Source of the DNA: Echinococcus granulosus
Lineage: Eukaryota > Platyhelminthes > Cestoda > Cyclophyllidea > Taeniidae
NCBI RefSeq assembly: GCF_000524195.1
Contig: NW_020170426.1
Coordinates: 540,548-604,547 of the forward strand
DNA: 64,000 nucleotides
Direction: 5' to 3'
In this document: one piece after another, positions 1-12,143 of the stretch
Numbering within the stretch: the first letter of the stretch is position 1
Layout of the letters: every line of letters starts with the position of its first letter
Notes under the pieces: model-generated
What the model was told of the DNA's origin: nothing
Database searches by the model: none
What the model saw: only the letters and a program-made list of their open reading frames with translations
Position numbers and translations under genes: made by a program

Positions 1-757
1 TTCGTCAAGCATTTAAAAGTGGTGAAGTGCATCCCGATGTTTCGTAAATCTTTTTGCTTTCTTTTATTAATGAATTTGAATAAGTTCCGTTTGCTAAACA
101 ACCACAACAACTTCTACCCATTTGGTTATATGCAGCCCATTTGCTTCATCATCACGCACTTACATTGCGATTGAAATTAATTTTGACAATTTAATTTAGA
201 ATTATTGTTAATGTTATATATCTGCAACTATTTATTATTTTAAAGTTTGGATGGCTGCGATCCGCAATTTATAATCCTAAACGTTTGTCTAGGGGTAATC
301 ACTTGAAAATTTTACGTCAAGTCTCTTCAGCATTTGTGAATTTAAGCCTAACCCACTTTCATTTTCTGCTTTTTAGTTTCTAACTTATTTGAGGCGATTT
401 TAATGCACATTTATCTACTTAATACATTGTAGTGATTGTTTTATTAAATATAAGCTTGCTTTTAACCAATTCCATACATTGGAATTAGTGTGAAAACTGT
501 AATTAGATTCCTACATTTATGACCAGTTCGTAAATGTTTCACAACTTACTTTTTTCGTGCTGAAAACTCAGTATACTGATCAAATTCCTGGTGCCAATTT
601 CTACGTCATATGTAAACACGATTGCTCCGCATTTTTTATTAATAACTTTGCTATATAAAATTGGAGTGTAAGAAAACCGTATTGCGCGGTTTTTTTAATA
701 CATTTCATTATAGGGTGATATTTACTGACTATTTAGCTAATAATAAATGGACTGCGA
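1..757. other. AT-rich DNA without a recognisable exon
   Basis: I see no exon with both splice signals here. It should contain introns or earlier exons of the EGF/laminin-G gene that continues to the right, since that gene has no start in the window. Confidence 0.5.
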
Positions 758-1760
758 GTGGACCTAGTAGAAGACTTTATTGAATTTGTAAATATTGTGA
801 ACTGCGAAATGCACGAATGTGCTCAGCGATTTCCACCTTGTGGTTTCAATGGAAAGTGTATTGCTCTATCTCACACTTGGAAATGCATTTGTAAGGCTGG
901 TCTCGGAGGCCCAAAATGTGAAAAAAGTATGCAGATTCTCTATTTGGTTAAAAATACGCAATTTTAGACTTATTAAGAGCGTTCAACTCACGAATTGCCT
1001 TCGATGCATACAGTTTCCTTGCGATTGAGCAGCCCAAGTCAATTTTACCGTAAGTTACCGAAAATCACTCTAGACGTCTTGCGACCCACAAAAATAATGT
1101 GAACATTTGCGCTTGTAGGAAACTAACCCCAACGCTTAAAATTTCTGCAAATATAAGTAAATCAAAGTTAGGTGACTCATATGAAATCATTTTTACGATA
1201 AAATTCGAAAGCACCTCAAGGGTTCAGTGCATTTTCGTGGGAATGCAAGGCAATGGATCGTCGCTGGGGTTAGACATATGGGATCTTCCGATTGGGTGGC
1301 CACCGGATCGGCCAATCGCCTCGTCCTTCGTAAATTATCAGTCGAATTTCTCAAGTACTAGGCTTTTACCAGCGAAATGGTACACAATCACACTTTCAAG
1401 GTATACCATTCAAAACTAATGTAATGCTCTGCTAGGAATCATAATGCATTGAGGGTCTATGTTAATGGGAAATCTTGTTTAACTATGAACATCCTACATT
1501 TTGCAAATCACTTCTACAATCGAGCAACATCCTATGTTGGTAAGTTTTTATTTAACTACCTTATTTTAGGGGGTGCTCCACAATCCATAATCGACAAATT
1601 CCACTTTTTGCAAGAAATGCATCCAACGATCAAGAAAAAAGGGCAAATTGGAGGTTTCGTTGGGTGCATTGGCGATATTAAATTGATGGATTCGCCAATA
1701 CGTCTGACAAATGTGACGCAATCCCAAAACATTGACTATTGTTTAGATGAAATATTTTAG
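758..1760 (+). CDS. EGF/laminin-G extracellular protein, C-terminal exons (5' partial)
   Basis: Four exons are visible: about 758-926, 1119-1400, 1436-1539 and 1570-1760, where a TAG ends the protein. The first encodes an EGF module with six cysteines in normal order (C-x6-C-x5-C-x8-C-x1-C-x8-C). The next three build a laminin-G domain: strand WYTITLSR, then RVYVNGK, then the hallmark YVGGAP, and near the end GFVGCIGDIKL followed by a closing Cys. The last three exons join in phase across 35-nt and 30-nt introns. The EGF exon leaves one base and the next exon needs two, so a small exon between 927 and 1118 is probably missing from this model. EGF followed by a terminal LamG suits agrin, perlecan or a related matrix or cell-surface protein; I cannot choose. 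The upstream part lies outside the window. Confidence 0.8.
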
Positions 1761-2545
1761 ATCATGAAAGCATATTTGAAGTAGAATATCGCTATCAATA
1801 CATTTATGGCTCTATATTTAGAATGCCAGTGATGAATTTTGTCCTTTAAACTGCTATTATGAAAGTCCTCGTTTATTCATTTTGTACAGCTTGGGTCTCA
1901 AAAATCTATGAATGAAGTCATTTTCGCCTAAATGATTTTGTAGCCACAATTAAATGGATTAAAAGCAATTAATTTCCGCAATTTGCCCCCCAAGCTGTGA
2001 GGTCTTTTAAGCTTTGCATGGCTAAAATTTGCCTGAAGTAAGTCAGCAAGATAAACAATTTACTAAACTTCTGTTTCTTATTTTACATTTGAATGTTTAT
2101 AACGATTTGAGAGTTGCTTGATCCAATCAACAAGATGAGTATAAACCTTTGGATGCGTTGTTAAGGGGAAAACCTAGTTCCCTAAATAATGGTTTTTCAA
2201 GAGAATAGTTGAATGGGATATTTTATCGGAGGGCTAGTTTGAGATATCATTAATAATGATTTGGCACATTGGTTAGTTTCACGGATATTAAATGTAGTAT
2301 TCGTCTTTAATGCTAGTATGGGCTAGTCTTCTCTTGCTCATCAGGTATCTTACCTATGGCATTGAAACCGATCAATCGTCTAAATACGATCAAAATTTTT
2401 ATTATAGAACTGAAATGAACTTCATAAGTTACAAGCTCTCATTGCATATGTTTTTTAAACATTTTAAAGGGAATGCATTTAGCACCCATGTGAACAGTTT
2501 TGAGAGGCTTGTCAGTGCATAGTTTGAGCTAAAGGCAGTCCAAAG
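1761..2545. other. Intergenic, nothing recognised
   Basis: Short open frames occur, for example around 2310-2522 on the + strand, but none has family resemblance or convincing splice borders. It is probably the 3' flank shared by the convergent EGF/LamG gene and the small cysteine-rich gene. Confidence 0.4.
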
Positions 2546-3223
2546 CTAGCGGTAACAGCCGCCACCAGAGCACATTTGCGGTCCACAGGCAGTAGCACAT
2601 GGTGAGTTGTTTGGAGCGCACGGCACATTGCATGGCGTGCAGGTCTCATAGCAGCGAGTACATTCGTAGTACTCTGGTCTCAACACGGTGTAGCGTGTTT
2701 TACAACATGTAGTAGCCCTATCAGCCAAAGAAAATTAAGCAATTAAAGAACTTATTCTATTTGTAATTAGGTTTCTTTGGAATGGGACTTTTAAGTTTGT
2801 GCGTATGCAAACAATCTCAATGAATTCATAAGTAAAAGTATCGTAAAACAAGTAGGTAATCACCATCGAGAGTTGAATTTATGATTGACTTATGCCACCT
2901 CCATATTTTAGAATAGAATACATGATTTATTTTTCAGTTAAATTCCAAACTGCGATCGTTTCAAAAATCTACTAGGATTACCAATAAAACATAATGAGAG
3001 AGACTTTCTTTTTGATCAAAATCGCGATTACAATGTATAACTGGACGTACTTGACAGGATAAACTACATTAGGGTCGGCGCCAAGGCGAGTGCATTGTCC
3101 GGTGCTGCACATGTTTGTGTCGATAAAAACGCAGGCAAGCAAAATTAAGCAAAGCTTCAAAAGGAGCCTTTTTATATTTATTAATGAGTTCGTTATTAAG
3201 AGGACAAATTGCGCATTTTGCAT
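2546..3223 (-). CDS. Small secreted cysteine-rich protein, two exons
   Basis: Exon 1 runs from ATG at 3223 down to 3051 and exon 2 from 2717 down to 2546, ending at a stop. The donor (GTACGT after 3051) and acceptor (TAG before 2717) give 173 + 172 nt, an exact 114-residue frame. The N-terminus carries a leader with a basic stretch followed by LLLKLCLILLACVF, which looks like a signal peptide or signal anchor. The mature part has about 16 cysteines, several as pairs or C-x2-C (TTCCK, CTRCYETCTPC), and ends CSGGGCYR. I do not recognise the family. A secreted, disulphide-rich or metal-binding protein is the simplest reading. A second Cys-rich mini-gene lies 1.7 kb away on the other strand. Confidence 0.55.
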
Positions 3224-4877
3224 CTGCGGCTAACTAAGGAAAAACGTTCTTGTTCGGGGTCACACGGATTTGCGCACCTAGATGACAATTTCAAGTTATG
3301 TCTTGTTATTAAAATAACCCCTTTGTTAGCATTTAACTGTTATTGCGGAGGAGTTTCCCATATTCAACTGTATTAATTATTAATAGTGGTGGTAAATGCC
3401 AAGTTAAGTAATTTCGTTTTTGATTGTTATTACTAAGTTGGTTTTACGCTAGCCACCGTTTCTGTTTGATAATACAAAAAAACGGAAAATATAATAAATA
3501 AACAGAACCTTTTTCAATATGCCTAAGTAAATGATGAAGTGACTAAACACATACGGCAATTGTAACGAAAATGGATAGTTGTCATTACGACTATTCTTCC
3601 TCATCAGTTTGTTTCAGGATTGGTAAGAAATAGGTTGTGTTAAGTTACTATCATTGAAAACTAATAAAATTGTCATTTGAATTACTTTGGGGACTTCTCA
3701 ATTCATAAGAATAGTTTGTCAAGCGGAATTGCATAATTATTGCTACCTTTACTATCTAGGACTTCAGATCGTGTTTGATAATTCAGACAGTCAGATAATA
3801 AAGTATTTGGCATAGTATGCTATCAATGTATAGAAAGGAAGGAGAAAAGCTGATCAAGAGTCAAATATTTTGAATTTAAGATGACGAATACCTTCAAAAA
3901 TGTATAATAATGATTCAAAATACACACTTAGGCAAATACCTTGTGGGGTGCATTTGAACATAATTCCCAAAACAAAGTAACTTTATTTACAAATTTAAAT
4001 GCATAAGCATAGATATTGTCTAGAGATTTTACGGAAGGCACATTTGTTATTTTAGCATTAAGTCTGCCGCATAATAGAAAAATACAATAACCACATAATT
4101 CTGCAGACTAATTTATTTAGAAATCAGCTATTGAAATTTACTGAAGAAAGTATGCCTAACTAATGCTTTAGTTTTAAATAAAATTTAATTGCCGTAAAAA
4201 AATTGCGTAAAATTAAAGTGGAATTACCCAGTATATCAGACAGATAATGTATTTTCCACGAGAACAAGTTTTCATCTTGAGGACTAAATTGTGACTTCTC
4301 TACCTCAAATGATCCCTAAAATTCCCACAACTTTGAACTATTTTTGCGATTAAAGAACCACTTAAGACTACGGGAATGTGTGAAATAATTTTACAATTTT
4401 AAGGGAAAACACATAGGCTTTAGTACAAACAAAGCATTTCCTTTACTAAAAACTTTACTCACTTTTTGGAATTGTACCTATTGTCCATCAAAATTACTTC
4501 TGATTAATAAATAAAATAAAAAGTTGGGTTAAAATATCAACTAAACACCTTTATTCAATCACCGGCGGCATTTATAAAACATCTTTAAGAATAAGTCGAT
4601 TGTGTTAAATAGTGAGGACAAAAGGTTTTTTGTATGCTTATCTGCATATTTTACTTGTTTTTAAATAATAAAGATAATGACTTTTTTGCTGACGATGACT
4701 GGCTGTAAATACGCATACGGATGTGGAGTTCACTTTGAAAAACCCAGTTAATCTGCGGAAATGTGCAAATATGAGGACAGTACGCACTTCAAGATTAAGA
4801 ATTGCGCGTTATGGCTTAACCGAAAAGTATTTAAATCCTCCTCGTCTGGTGGACGAAACCGACATTAAGAATACATT
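3224..4877. other. AT-rich intergenic DNA between two divergent mini-genes
   Basis: This holds the upstream regions of both small cysteine-rich genes, which point away from each other. I found no exon, RNA gene or repeat. Confidence 0.4.
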
Positions 4878-5217
4878 ATGAACTGCAGTTGCGGTTGCTG
4901 TTGCAGAACCGTCTGTTCCGACTATGTAACAGATCCCTGTGGTTTCTTTCCAGGACAGTAAGTTACAACTTTGAATTTGCGGTTCCAAATTATGCTCCAG
5001 AAAATACTTGTAGAAATGCGACAATTTTATATATGTAGAAATTTCGGTCTGTTATTTGTTTAGTAAGTTGTATCAAATTAAACACTTAGCAATGCATCCT
5101 GCTTATTTCTTTAGTTCTTGGATAACTTGCGGAAGCAATTTTGCGCCGCCTCATGGTTGGAGCAACACTGGTCCATTTGCACCCTACCGTTATGGCGGTG
5201 GGTATGGATGCTGCTAA
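4878..5217 (+). CDS. Tiny Cys/Gly-rich protein, two exons
   Basis: Exon 1 (4878-4957) starts at an ATG and opens MNCSCGCCCRTVCSDY. The donor is GTAAGT at 4958. Exon 2 (5115-5217) follows a TTTCTTTAG acceptor and ends with a Gly/Tyr-rich tail closing in CC before TAA. The two exons total 183 nt, 60 residues, in phase. Cys is concentrated at both ends, and aromatic and Gly residues fill the middle (Y-R-Y-G-G-G-Y-G). There is no signal peptide in this model, so either an upstream exon is missing or the protein is intracellular. A canonical AATAAA lies at 5353-5358, about 140 nt after the stop. I do not recognise the family; Gly/Tyr/Cys-rich composition recalls structural proteins such as eggshell or tegument components, but that is only a compositional guess. 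Confidence 0.5.
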
Positions 5218-5928
5218 GTGAAAACGTTCAACTTTTCATCTATGACATCTCCGTTTTCACTTGTTAATGTCTCTTACGCTCGTATTGACGCCAAAATAAG
5301 TGATTCATTCATTTAATTTTTGCAAAATTCAAAATCTGTTTCTTATACTTGCAATAAACTGAAAGTTTTTGCAAAATACTTAGAGGAGTTATGTCAGTAC
5401 AAGATCATTCACATGCAGAGCTCTCAATAAACTCTAAATTCCAAATATTATTCATGTTTGATGACAACGAGGTTTCTAATAAAATGCAACAGATTTCTAA
5501 AGATTCAGAAATAAAGATCAAATATGGAATGATCACCAAAATTTTAGCTCACTCTAGGAGGAATGACTAGCTTCAGTAAATAAATATACAACTTAACCAA
5601 AAATTGTTCTATTATAGACATTCTGATAGCTATAGGCAAACCTCGACATTAACAAATCTTTGTATAAAATCAACCATGCAAAACCAAAATTATCATGGAC
5701 AAATTAAAAAGGTCTGTGGAAATTTTGACATACCTTAGATTAGTGTTATGTCGGAAAGATTAACTAAGGTGAAAGTCATAAAAGATGGTGCCGTGAAGTA
5801 AAATGAAAGAAACCTACTCAATTGAACAATGCTGCAAAGAAAAATTTACATGGTAAAAACGACTTGCAGTTTTGAACCGAGGTCAATGTAACAACTTGCT
5901 GCAAGGTGCAGGCGTCTGTAAAACATGT
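5218..5928. other. 3' flank of the Cys/Gly-rich gene, otherwise empty
   Basis: It contains the AATAAA at 5353-5358 and no other feature I can support before the first repeat unit. Confidence 0.4.
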
Positions 5929-6040
5929 TTAATTATTAGGCATTATGGGACAGGGATGTGCACCAGTCCATCGACACGGTCCTAGGTATTGTGGTGTCTT
6001 CCACTTTCCCTTATTTTGAACCAAGTCAGGCACCATCAAG
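5929..6040 (+). repeat. Dispersed repeat unit R1, copy 1
   Basis: These 112 nt recur at 14315-14426 with about four differences and no length change. The unit starts in TTAATTATTA and includes GGGACAGGGATGTGCACCAG and a run ending CACCATCAAG. High identity over an exact length, far from any gene it could belong to, implies a recent mobile or segmentally duplicated element. It has no coding potential I can see. It lies about 400 bp upstream of repeat unit R2, so the two may be parts of one element of roughly 690 bp. Confidence 0.85.
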
Positions 6041-6448
6041 CGGCAGTTAAAAGTAACTGACAGGCGCTATCTTAGATGTCGGCTTTACGAATCGAATGAA
6101 CTCGCATTCCAAAGCTAAAGGGGAAATGGCTTCCTGTCAACTGTGCTGATGTGTCACACGGAGAAGGTGCAGTGTGGGATGGCATAGAGTATTGCAAAGA
6201 AACAAAACGAATTGACTTAAACGATTCAACTGTAGTGATGCATTCCTCGATGCGAGGTGTATTACTACTCCAATAACAAGAAATGGAGAAGATTGTGCTA
6301 ATATTGCTGTTCGCGATTCGTTGAATGTATCAATGTATCATTTCTTATTCCGAATGATTCTTCGCTAAACACAACATCCACCAAACACGTAGTGCACCAG
6401 TTCATCTTTAAAATGGATGCTTAATTTGAGCGTTGTGCAGTGGAGACG

Positions 6449-6614
6449 CAATTGCTCACCACAAATTGTTTACTGGCTGAGTGACAAACAATTAGGGCCG
6501 AGATGTATCTGTTCATTTCACTACGATGCCTTCGAAGGCGTGCAAGAAGATATTCTTTCCTGTTTTTCCCGGAAACAGGTAAGACTAGTAAATTGGTCAC
6601 TGGGGTGAAAGCCC
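6449..6614 (+). repeat. Dispersed repeat unit R2, copy 1 (exon-like)
   Basis: These 166 nt match 11978-12143 at about 90% with no indel. Differences are mostly transitions. In this copy the frame is open and looks like a phase-0 exon: acceptor TTGTGCAG before 6441, 46 codons (starting WRRNCSPQIV, ending CFSRKQ), then a perfect donor CAG|GTAAGA at 6579. In the other copy the same frame holds three stops. The unit also contains short inverted repeats: GCCTTCGAAGGC, and CCTGTTT paired with AAACAGG just before the donor. It is either a duplicated gene exon or a transposable element carrying a splice donor. Confidence 0.8.
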
Positions 6615-7669
6615 CCATTCTTTTTATTATGTAACACCACAAAGCATGACCTTACTGTCTATACTACATTCGAGTTTCTTTGACACTAGACTATCCGTGT
6701 GAATTGGAATTTCGAGTTACTTTATCCTAAGGTTTTAAAGCATTTGTCATATGGAAAATATTCTTGATTTTTCTATTCATTGTAATAAACTTTAATAAAC
6801 GATTATTATTTGAATTTTTTGCAATGTATGAAGTTATCAGCCCTCCTTCGAATAATTCCACTATTCAATTCCGTGGAAATAACGTTTCGCAACAAACATA
6901 TTTACCGCTTTCTGGTTTTCCTTGTTATAATTCCAAAGAAAATTTGGGCCTTTTGTCGGTAAAACGAAATACATAAACATTTTTATGATTTCATTTAAAA
7001 TTGAAAAAGGATGTGGAAATTAATCACAAGGGAGATTTGCCTGAAAATGACCATACACAGGTCAACTCGTTTGGTTTGCATTTCCAGCTACGATTTTAAG
7101 CTAGCAGCAATTAGAATAGCAAAGGGTATTCCTATTTGATGCTTTATGACACGCTGTATTAGATGGTGGACTTTTGAGGGAAGTACAAACAGATTCGGAT
7201 CAAGCGCAAACTTATCGACGTGGATTTTTCGACCAAATTTCATCATCCACTTAAAAACAAGGCAGATCCCATTAAGTTCCGCAATTTTTGTTTGCAAAAA
7301 TCCATTTTACATCTTTAGAATTTTATTTTTCGGGCCAGTTGAAATGGCTACTACCTGTGAACAAGCAAATTATTTGAAACAAGTGAGTAAAGCCGTCTTC
7401 TTTATTTGACAATCACATAATGCGCACACTTCACTACCATATTTTTTTGATTTAAAACATTGAAATAAAAATTTGTAACAAATTAAAAGGCTGATGCGAC
7501 TTTTATTTTTCCGCTAAGAGCGATGAATGGCTATTCATTTACCGCTTTTGACCTACGCCAAAAACACCCGATAAAATAAAATTCAACAACAATACAATTG
7601 TAGATCTTAAATCACGGACATTAAAATAAAACGCTGAGTATTTCCTAAAATGAGCATAAGAGATGTTAT
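6615..7669. other. Gene-poor stretch with one possible first exon
   Basis: A possible + strand start exon lies at 7344-7382: ATG followed by 12 codons (ATTCEQANYLKQ) and a GTGAGT donor. I found no following exon before the convergent gene that ends at 7670, so it is not called as a gene. The rest is AT-rich and featureless. Confidence 0.3.
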
Positions 7670-9260
7670 TCAGTATAGACGTTTAGTGCGATAGCTAGTA
7701 CGTTGCTCGGGTGAATGGTGACTGGCGGGAGGCAAACTGTATTTCTTTTGCTGAACCTCAGAAATAGGCCCCAGTGGTACACCGCCACTGGAATCGCTAG
7801 CGGCTTGCCAGGGCTCAGTACTGAAATTTTGGCCACCACAAGAACACAGACTGCATGCATGTGGAGCCATTAGTATTGGGTGATGATGATGCTGTTGGTG
7901 GATGATAGGGCTTTCTGTTTGGGCGGTGGTTGTGGCCAGTTTTGCTTGATCACAGAAACACCCCGATTCAGAAGCCATGGGCTTGGAAGTTCCTTGAGCT
8001 GCAGACGGTGGTGATGATTTATAGATCATGAAGTCGTGAGGCAGCTCGTGTACTTGTTGTGTGGACTTCTTTCTTTGTGACCAGTTGCTGTATTCAGAGA
8101 TAGGCGTGCGTTTGGATTCATGCATAGTGAATGCCCTCCAGGGAGGACATTTCTGTGCCGATGCTTGACTTGTTTGCTGGATTGACGATGGTCGTTGTGA
8201 ATGCATGCGCGTTGGCCATTCATTTCCATCGGGAAACGAAAAGGTTCCTTATATAGAAACTTTTCTGTAGTTATTTCCATCTGTATCATTAAATTGAATA
8301 ATTTTAAAATAATTTACCGTGTCTTTGAAGATCAGCCCATGTAAGAGGAGGCCCTAAAATTGAAGAAATTTGTTTAGCAGCGACCAACATTATTTTCACC
8401 AAACTCATTCGCAATGTACACATACCTTCACCAACCTTAACGATTTCTACACTTCCTCCACTTATGATCGGAGGAAAACAACAGTGCTGTTGAGACATTT
8501 GGCTCATCGATTGCTGCTGTATCTAAAAGGCATTTTTATTTTAGTAATAACTCACTGGAAGCAATATTTTTACCCCCAAAATTATTATTTTTAAAAACGT
8601 TAGGGTTCTGAGACAGCTATATTTGCACAATAAATCACCTCATTGCTTTTAAATTCCGAATGACCGCAACGTTGAAAATCTGCCTCCCAAGTGTTCGCAC
8701 TTGACGAGGTAACACTGATTCGTCTACCTTCGTTAAAACTCGAAAGCTAGCAGTGAAAAATAGAGAGGAAATCGCTTACTAGAGCTTTTAAGGATGGAGG
8801 AGAAATAAGAATAATAAATACCCACAGGAGCTTTGGAATCGGGAAAAGTGAGTACTTGTGACTGCTGGCTTGAGATATTGCTCATCCCTCCATTTAATGT
8901 TTTCTTTCCAGATTGAGCAGAGTTATGGTGGATATTACAACAACCACAAAAGCACGTTGGCTGTCTAAACATCGGCCTAGAAAGTAAATTTTGTCAAATG
9001 CATTATTGATGGAGAAAGGTGAGGACTCAATACACCATGTGGTGGTAATCGTTTCATTACAAGCACAATATTAGCAATCAGCTAAACTTATCTAATTAAA
9101 ATTTAGTTTCATGAAACCACAAAACACTGGAAATCAGTAATCCGTGGTGATGATAACGACAAGAAGAGGAGTGGAGAACTTACTCAGCGCTCGAGGAGGT
9201 AAAATCGCGGGAGGGACCGCTGAAACCACAACCACTGCCTCCACCGCCTCCAGTGAGCAT
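7670..9260 (-). CDS. Unrecognised His/Ser/Cys-rich protein, five exons
   Basis: Exons on the - strand: 9260-9184, 8976-8826, 8516-8426, 8353-8318 and 8247-7670. All junctions are GT-AG and the phase closes at each, giving 933 nt and 310 residues. The N-terminus is Gly-rich after the chosen ATG. Exon 2 has a Cys/His cluster (CFCGCCNIHH). The centre, best conserved in appearance, reads VEIVKVGEGPPLTWADLQ then FPDGNEWPTR. The large last exon is rich in Ser, Gln and His, with a His run (HQQHHHH) and scattered Cys pairs (CSLCSC). The 36-nt fourth exon is a micro-exon. I see no membrane span. The chosen start is uncertain and an upstream exon is possible. I do not recognise the family; a regulatory or cytoplasmic-tail protein is a guess from composition. 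Confidence 0.6.
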
Positions 9261-11977
9261 GACACGTCGGAGTAAGTGCCGGCAAGAGAAATGCGCCTTT
9301 TATCCGTAATCATTCCCACGCCAATGTGTCCTTAACTTGCTTTGTGCGTTGCATCATACGCAGTTAAAACTTTCAACTAATACTGCGTCTGTGTGGCCTT
9401 TTGCAGCGTTTGCGTATAAGATCGGCGTTTTTTTACTTCCTGATCGTTCTCTCACTGATCCAGTTTACTTCTATGGATCCATTAAGATCTAGTATTGCAA
9501 ATGCAAAAAATTTGTTGGCAAAGCTTTCATTGGAAAGCTCTTCTAAAATTTTATAGATAGGAATGATCTTTATTTAGCATGCTTGCATAAATAATATTAC
9601 TAGAGGTAGATTTTAATTAAAATCACGTAATACGGGAATTTTGCGCTTTACAGGCCGGTTATTCCAATTCTAAATTATTCATCTGCTTTTTAAATATGCC
9701 GTATATTTTAAAACACATGAAGCGCGTGCAATGGCGACACAATGATCATTGTGAAAATGCTGTCATCGTAACTTGCCAGTAAAAGAGGTTATAGTAATTG
9801 CTACAACCACTATTTTTTCCCGAATTTTTAGATCATATGAATGTTTGGGCAAATTAATAGATATTAAGAACACAACCTAGTGGGCATTGTGGCTATTAAC
9901 TGTCTTGATTTGCCGTGATTGCCGACTTCTCATGGGACCATAACAATTTCGGCTTCTTAAGATTCAATTGATTGTTTAAAGTTTAATACATTAGTAGGTA
10001 AATAATAGCTGTTATATTCTTCAAAGAGCAGCAATTTGATGCCACATGGAACCGTTGGTAAGATGTTTCACCATATCAAGCGCGGCCCCTTACCAAACAT
10101 TACATTAATTTTCATCATATAAAGCGGATTATGATTAGTTTCACATAACTAATCGTACTGTTAGACCATCAAAATTGTTTAAAACTGCTGGCTTGAAGTG
10201 TATAGCGGAAAAAGGAATTACGAGTTTGATTCTTCTGTATTGTGCGAGTGGTTGCTTAAAACAAGAAGGGCGCAACAAGCAAACAAAAAAATTGTTACCC
10301 GAATTTATGATTAGGATGTCAAATTTGAAGCCCTTTTGATAACGCATATTTCTTAGAAACAATAATGGAAAATGTATTCGTGCTTGTTACGTAAGAATGT
10401 GTCTACTTGTTAATACAAGTAGCGAGTCATCAAGTGATTTGGTTATGAAATTTAAAAAGAACCATGGGATTTATTCTTGTGAGTTTTTCTGCCTGATTGC
10501 TTAGCGCAAGAAATAAACTGTATAAATATAAGTTATCATATTAAAAGTCCGAAATGTAGGTAATATTTTCCCATAAAACACAGTCTACCTATTTATCTGC
10601 CTTTCCCGTAGGTGTTTCAATGCAATAAAGATAACCATTGTCTACCTGAGGTTATATAAGATGCACTAAAACTTAAGCAAATATTACCAAATTTGAGTTT
10701 AAATTATACAGCCTTTTAATTCAAAGTTCTCCGAAATCTCACTGCAGATACCCAATACCATCTCCTGTTTAGAAAGTGGGATCTATTAAATAGGAACAAT
10801 TTTAGTATTGTAGCGAACAAGGTTTTCAATTATACTTATCTATTTTCGTTTGGATGGTAGTAAAGCAGGGTGTTTTCAAGTTGGACATCAAGAAGACAGC
10901 AAATACTGGAGAGGCGAAATTTTTTGTCTCCTCGTATTACAATGAGTAATTTAAGTTCAGATTGAAGTAAGGTGACAATTTAGAAATACGCTGCCTATTA
11001 AATTGGTCAGATTAAATAGACGAAAGTTTCATAAGCTAGAAAGAGAAGTGAAATATAATAAACCATTGTCGTCTATATTGGTAACATATTAGCCGGCACA
11101 TGTGATGTTGCGCTAGGTCCAGCTATGAGTCAACGCGTTATCAAAAAGCTTCTTGTGAATCAACAATGTGTTTTTCAAGAACATAATTTGAGTTCAAGGT
11201 TAACAAAATATAGTTGGAAGTACTTCAAAAGCTTAGCTCCATAATGCAAGCTTGAAAATTATGGTGTCTTTTATGTCCGATAATGACAACCCCATAGGGT
11301 TCCGTGAACAAAGATATGGTATGTGGCGACGAAAGAGGTTTTTCGGAAGAAATACATATTTTAAATTCCAATATTTGTGGTATATTTAACTCAAAACTTA
11401 AGTCCTCTTTAAAGGCGCTGAGATATTTGATTCTGGCTAGAATTTAGCATAAGTTCAAAAGAGGGATGATGGGGTGTTAACATTAGCAACGTAAGCCAAA
11501 TACAATGTAGTCGTAATGTTGAGCTCATCAGACAATTTCCAGTTGGATTTCTTACCAAACTTCTAAACTGTTTAGAAATTTAGAATATTTTATGCACGTG
11601 CATTAACGAACTGATAAAATCAGACCTCGGGTACTTGATGATGGCTCATTCTACATGGCTCGTTTAGTATAACTAAAGCTATTTTCTGTCAGCACAGCAT
11701 TATACCGCAGCATAGCGCAATTTATGGTAAAAAGCAAAACCTTTTTAAATTATCGCTCCAATGTCAACAATAATAACTGTTAAGCAAGTATGCTAAATTT
11801 GCCTATAATTCAAAGTCTTGATTCATTATAAAGGTTGAAATCTACCAAAATGTCTTTTATTCAAATAACAATTGCCAGGGCAAGTGTTGATAAAGAAAAC
11901 GATTATTTCACTTAATCTTGTATTCAGCAATTAGCACAATTACAATCGGTGTCCGAGCCCTCCCTACAATAAAGCCA

Positions 11978-12143
11978 CAACTGTTCACTATAAATTGTTA
12001 ACTGGCTGATTGACAAACAATTAGGGCAGTGATATATCTGTTCATTTCACTACGAGGCCTTCAAAGGCGTGTAAGAAGATATTCTTCCCTGTTTTTCCTG
12101 GAAACAGGTAAGACTAGTGAATTGGTCATTGGGGTGATAGCCC
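11978..12143 (+). repeat. Dispersed repeat unit R2, copy 2 (decayed frame)
   Basis: This is the second copy of the 166-nt R2 unit. The frame that is open in the 6449 copy is interrupted here by TAA, TGA and TAA, and the preceding splice acceptor is lost. The CAG|GTAAGA donor-like site and the CCTGTTT/AAACAGG inverted repeat are retained. There is no R1 unit within 600 bp upstream, so R2 can occur alone. Confidence 0.8.

Noticed and set aside
6449..6614. R2 as a hammerhead ribozyme or spliced-leader RNA gene
   Set aside because: No CUGAUGA/GAAA core is present, and no Sm-type site or known leader sequence precedes the donor.
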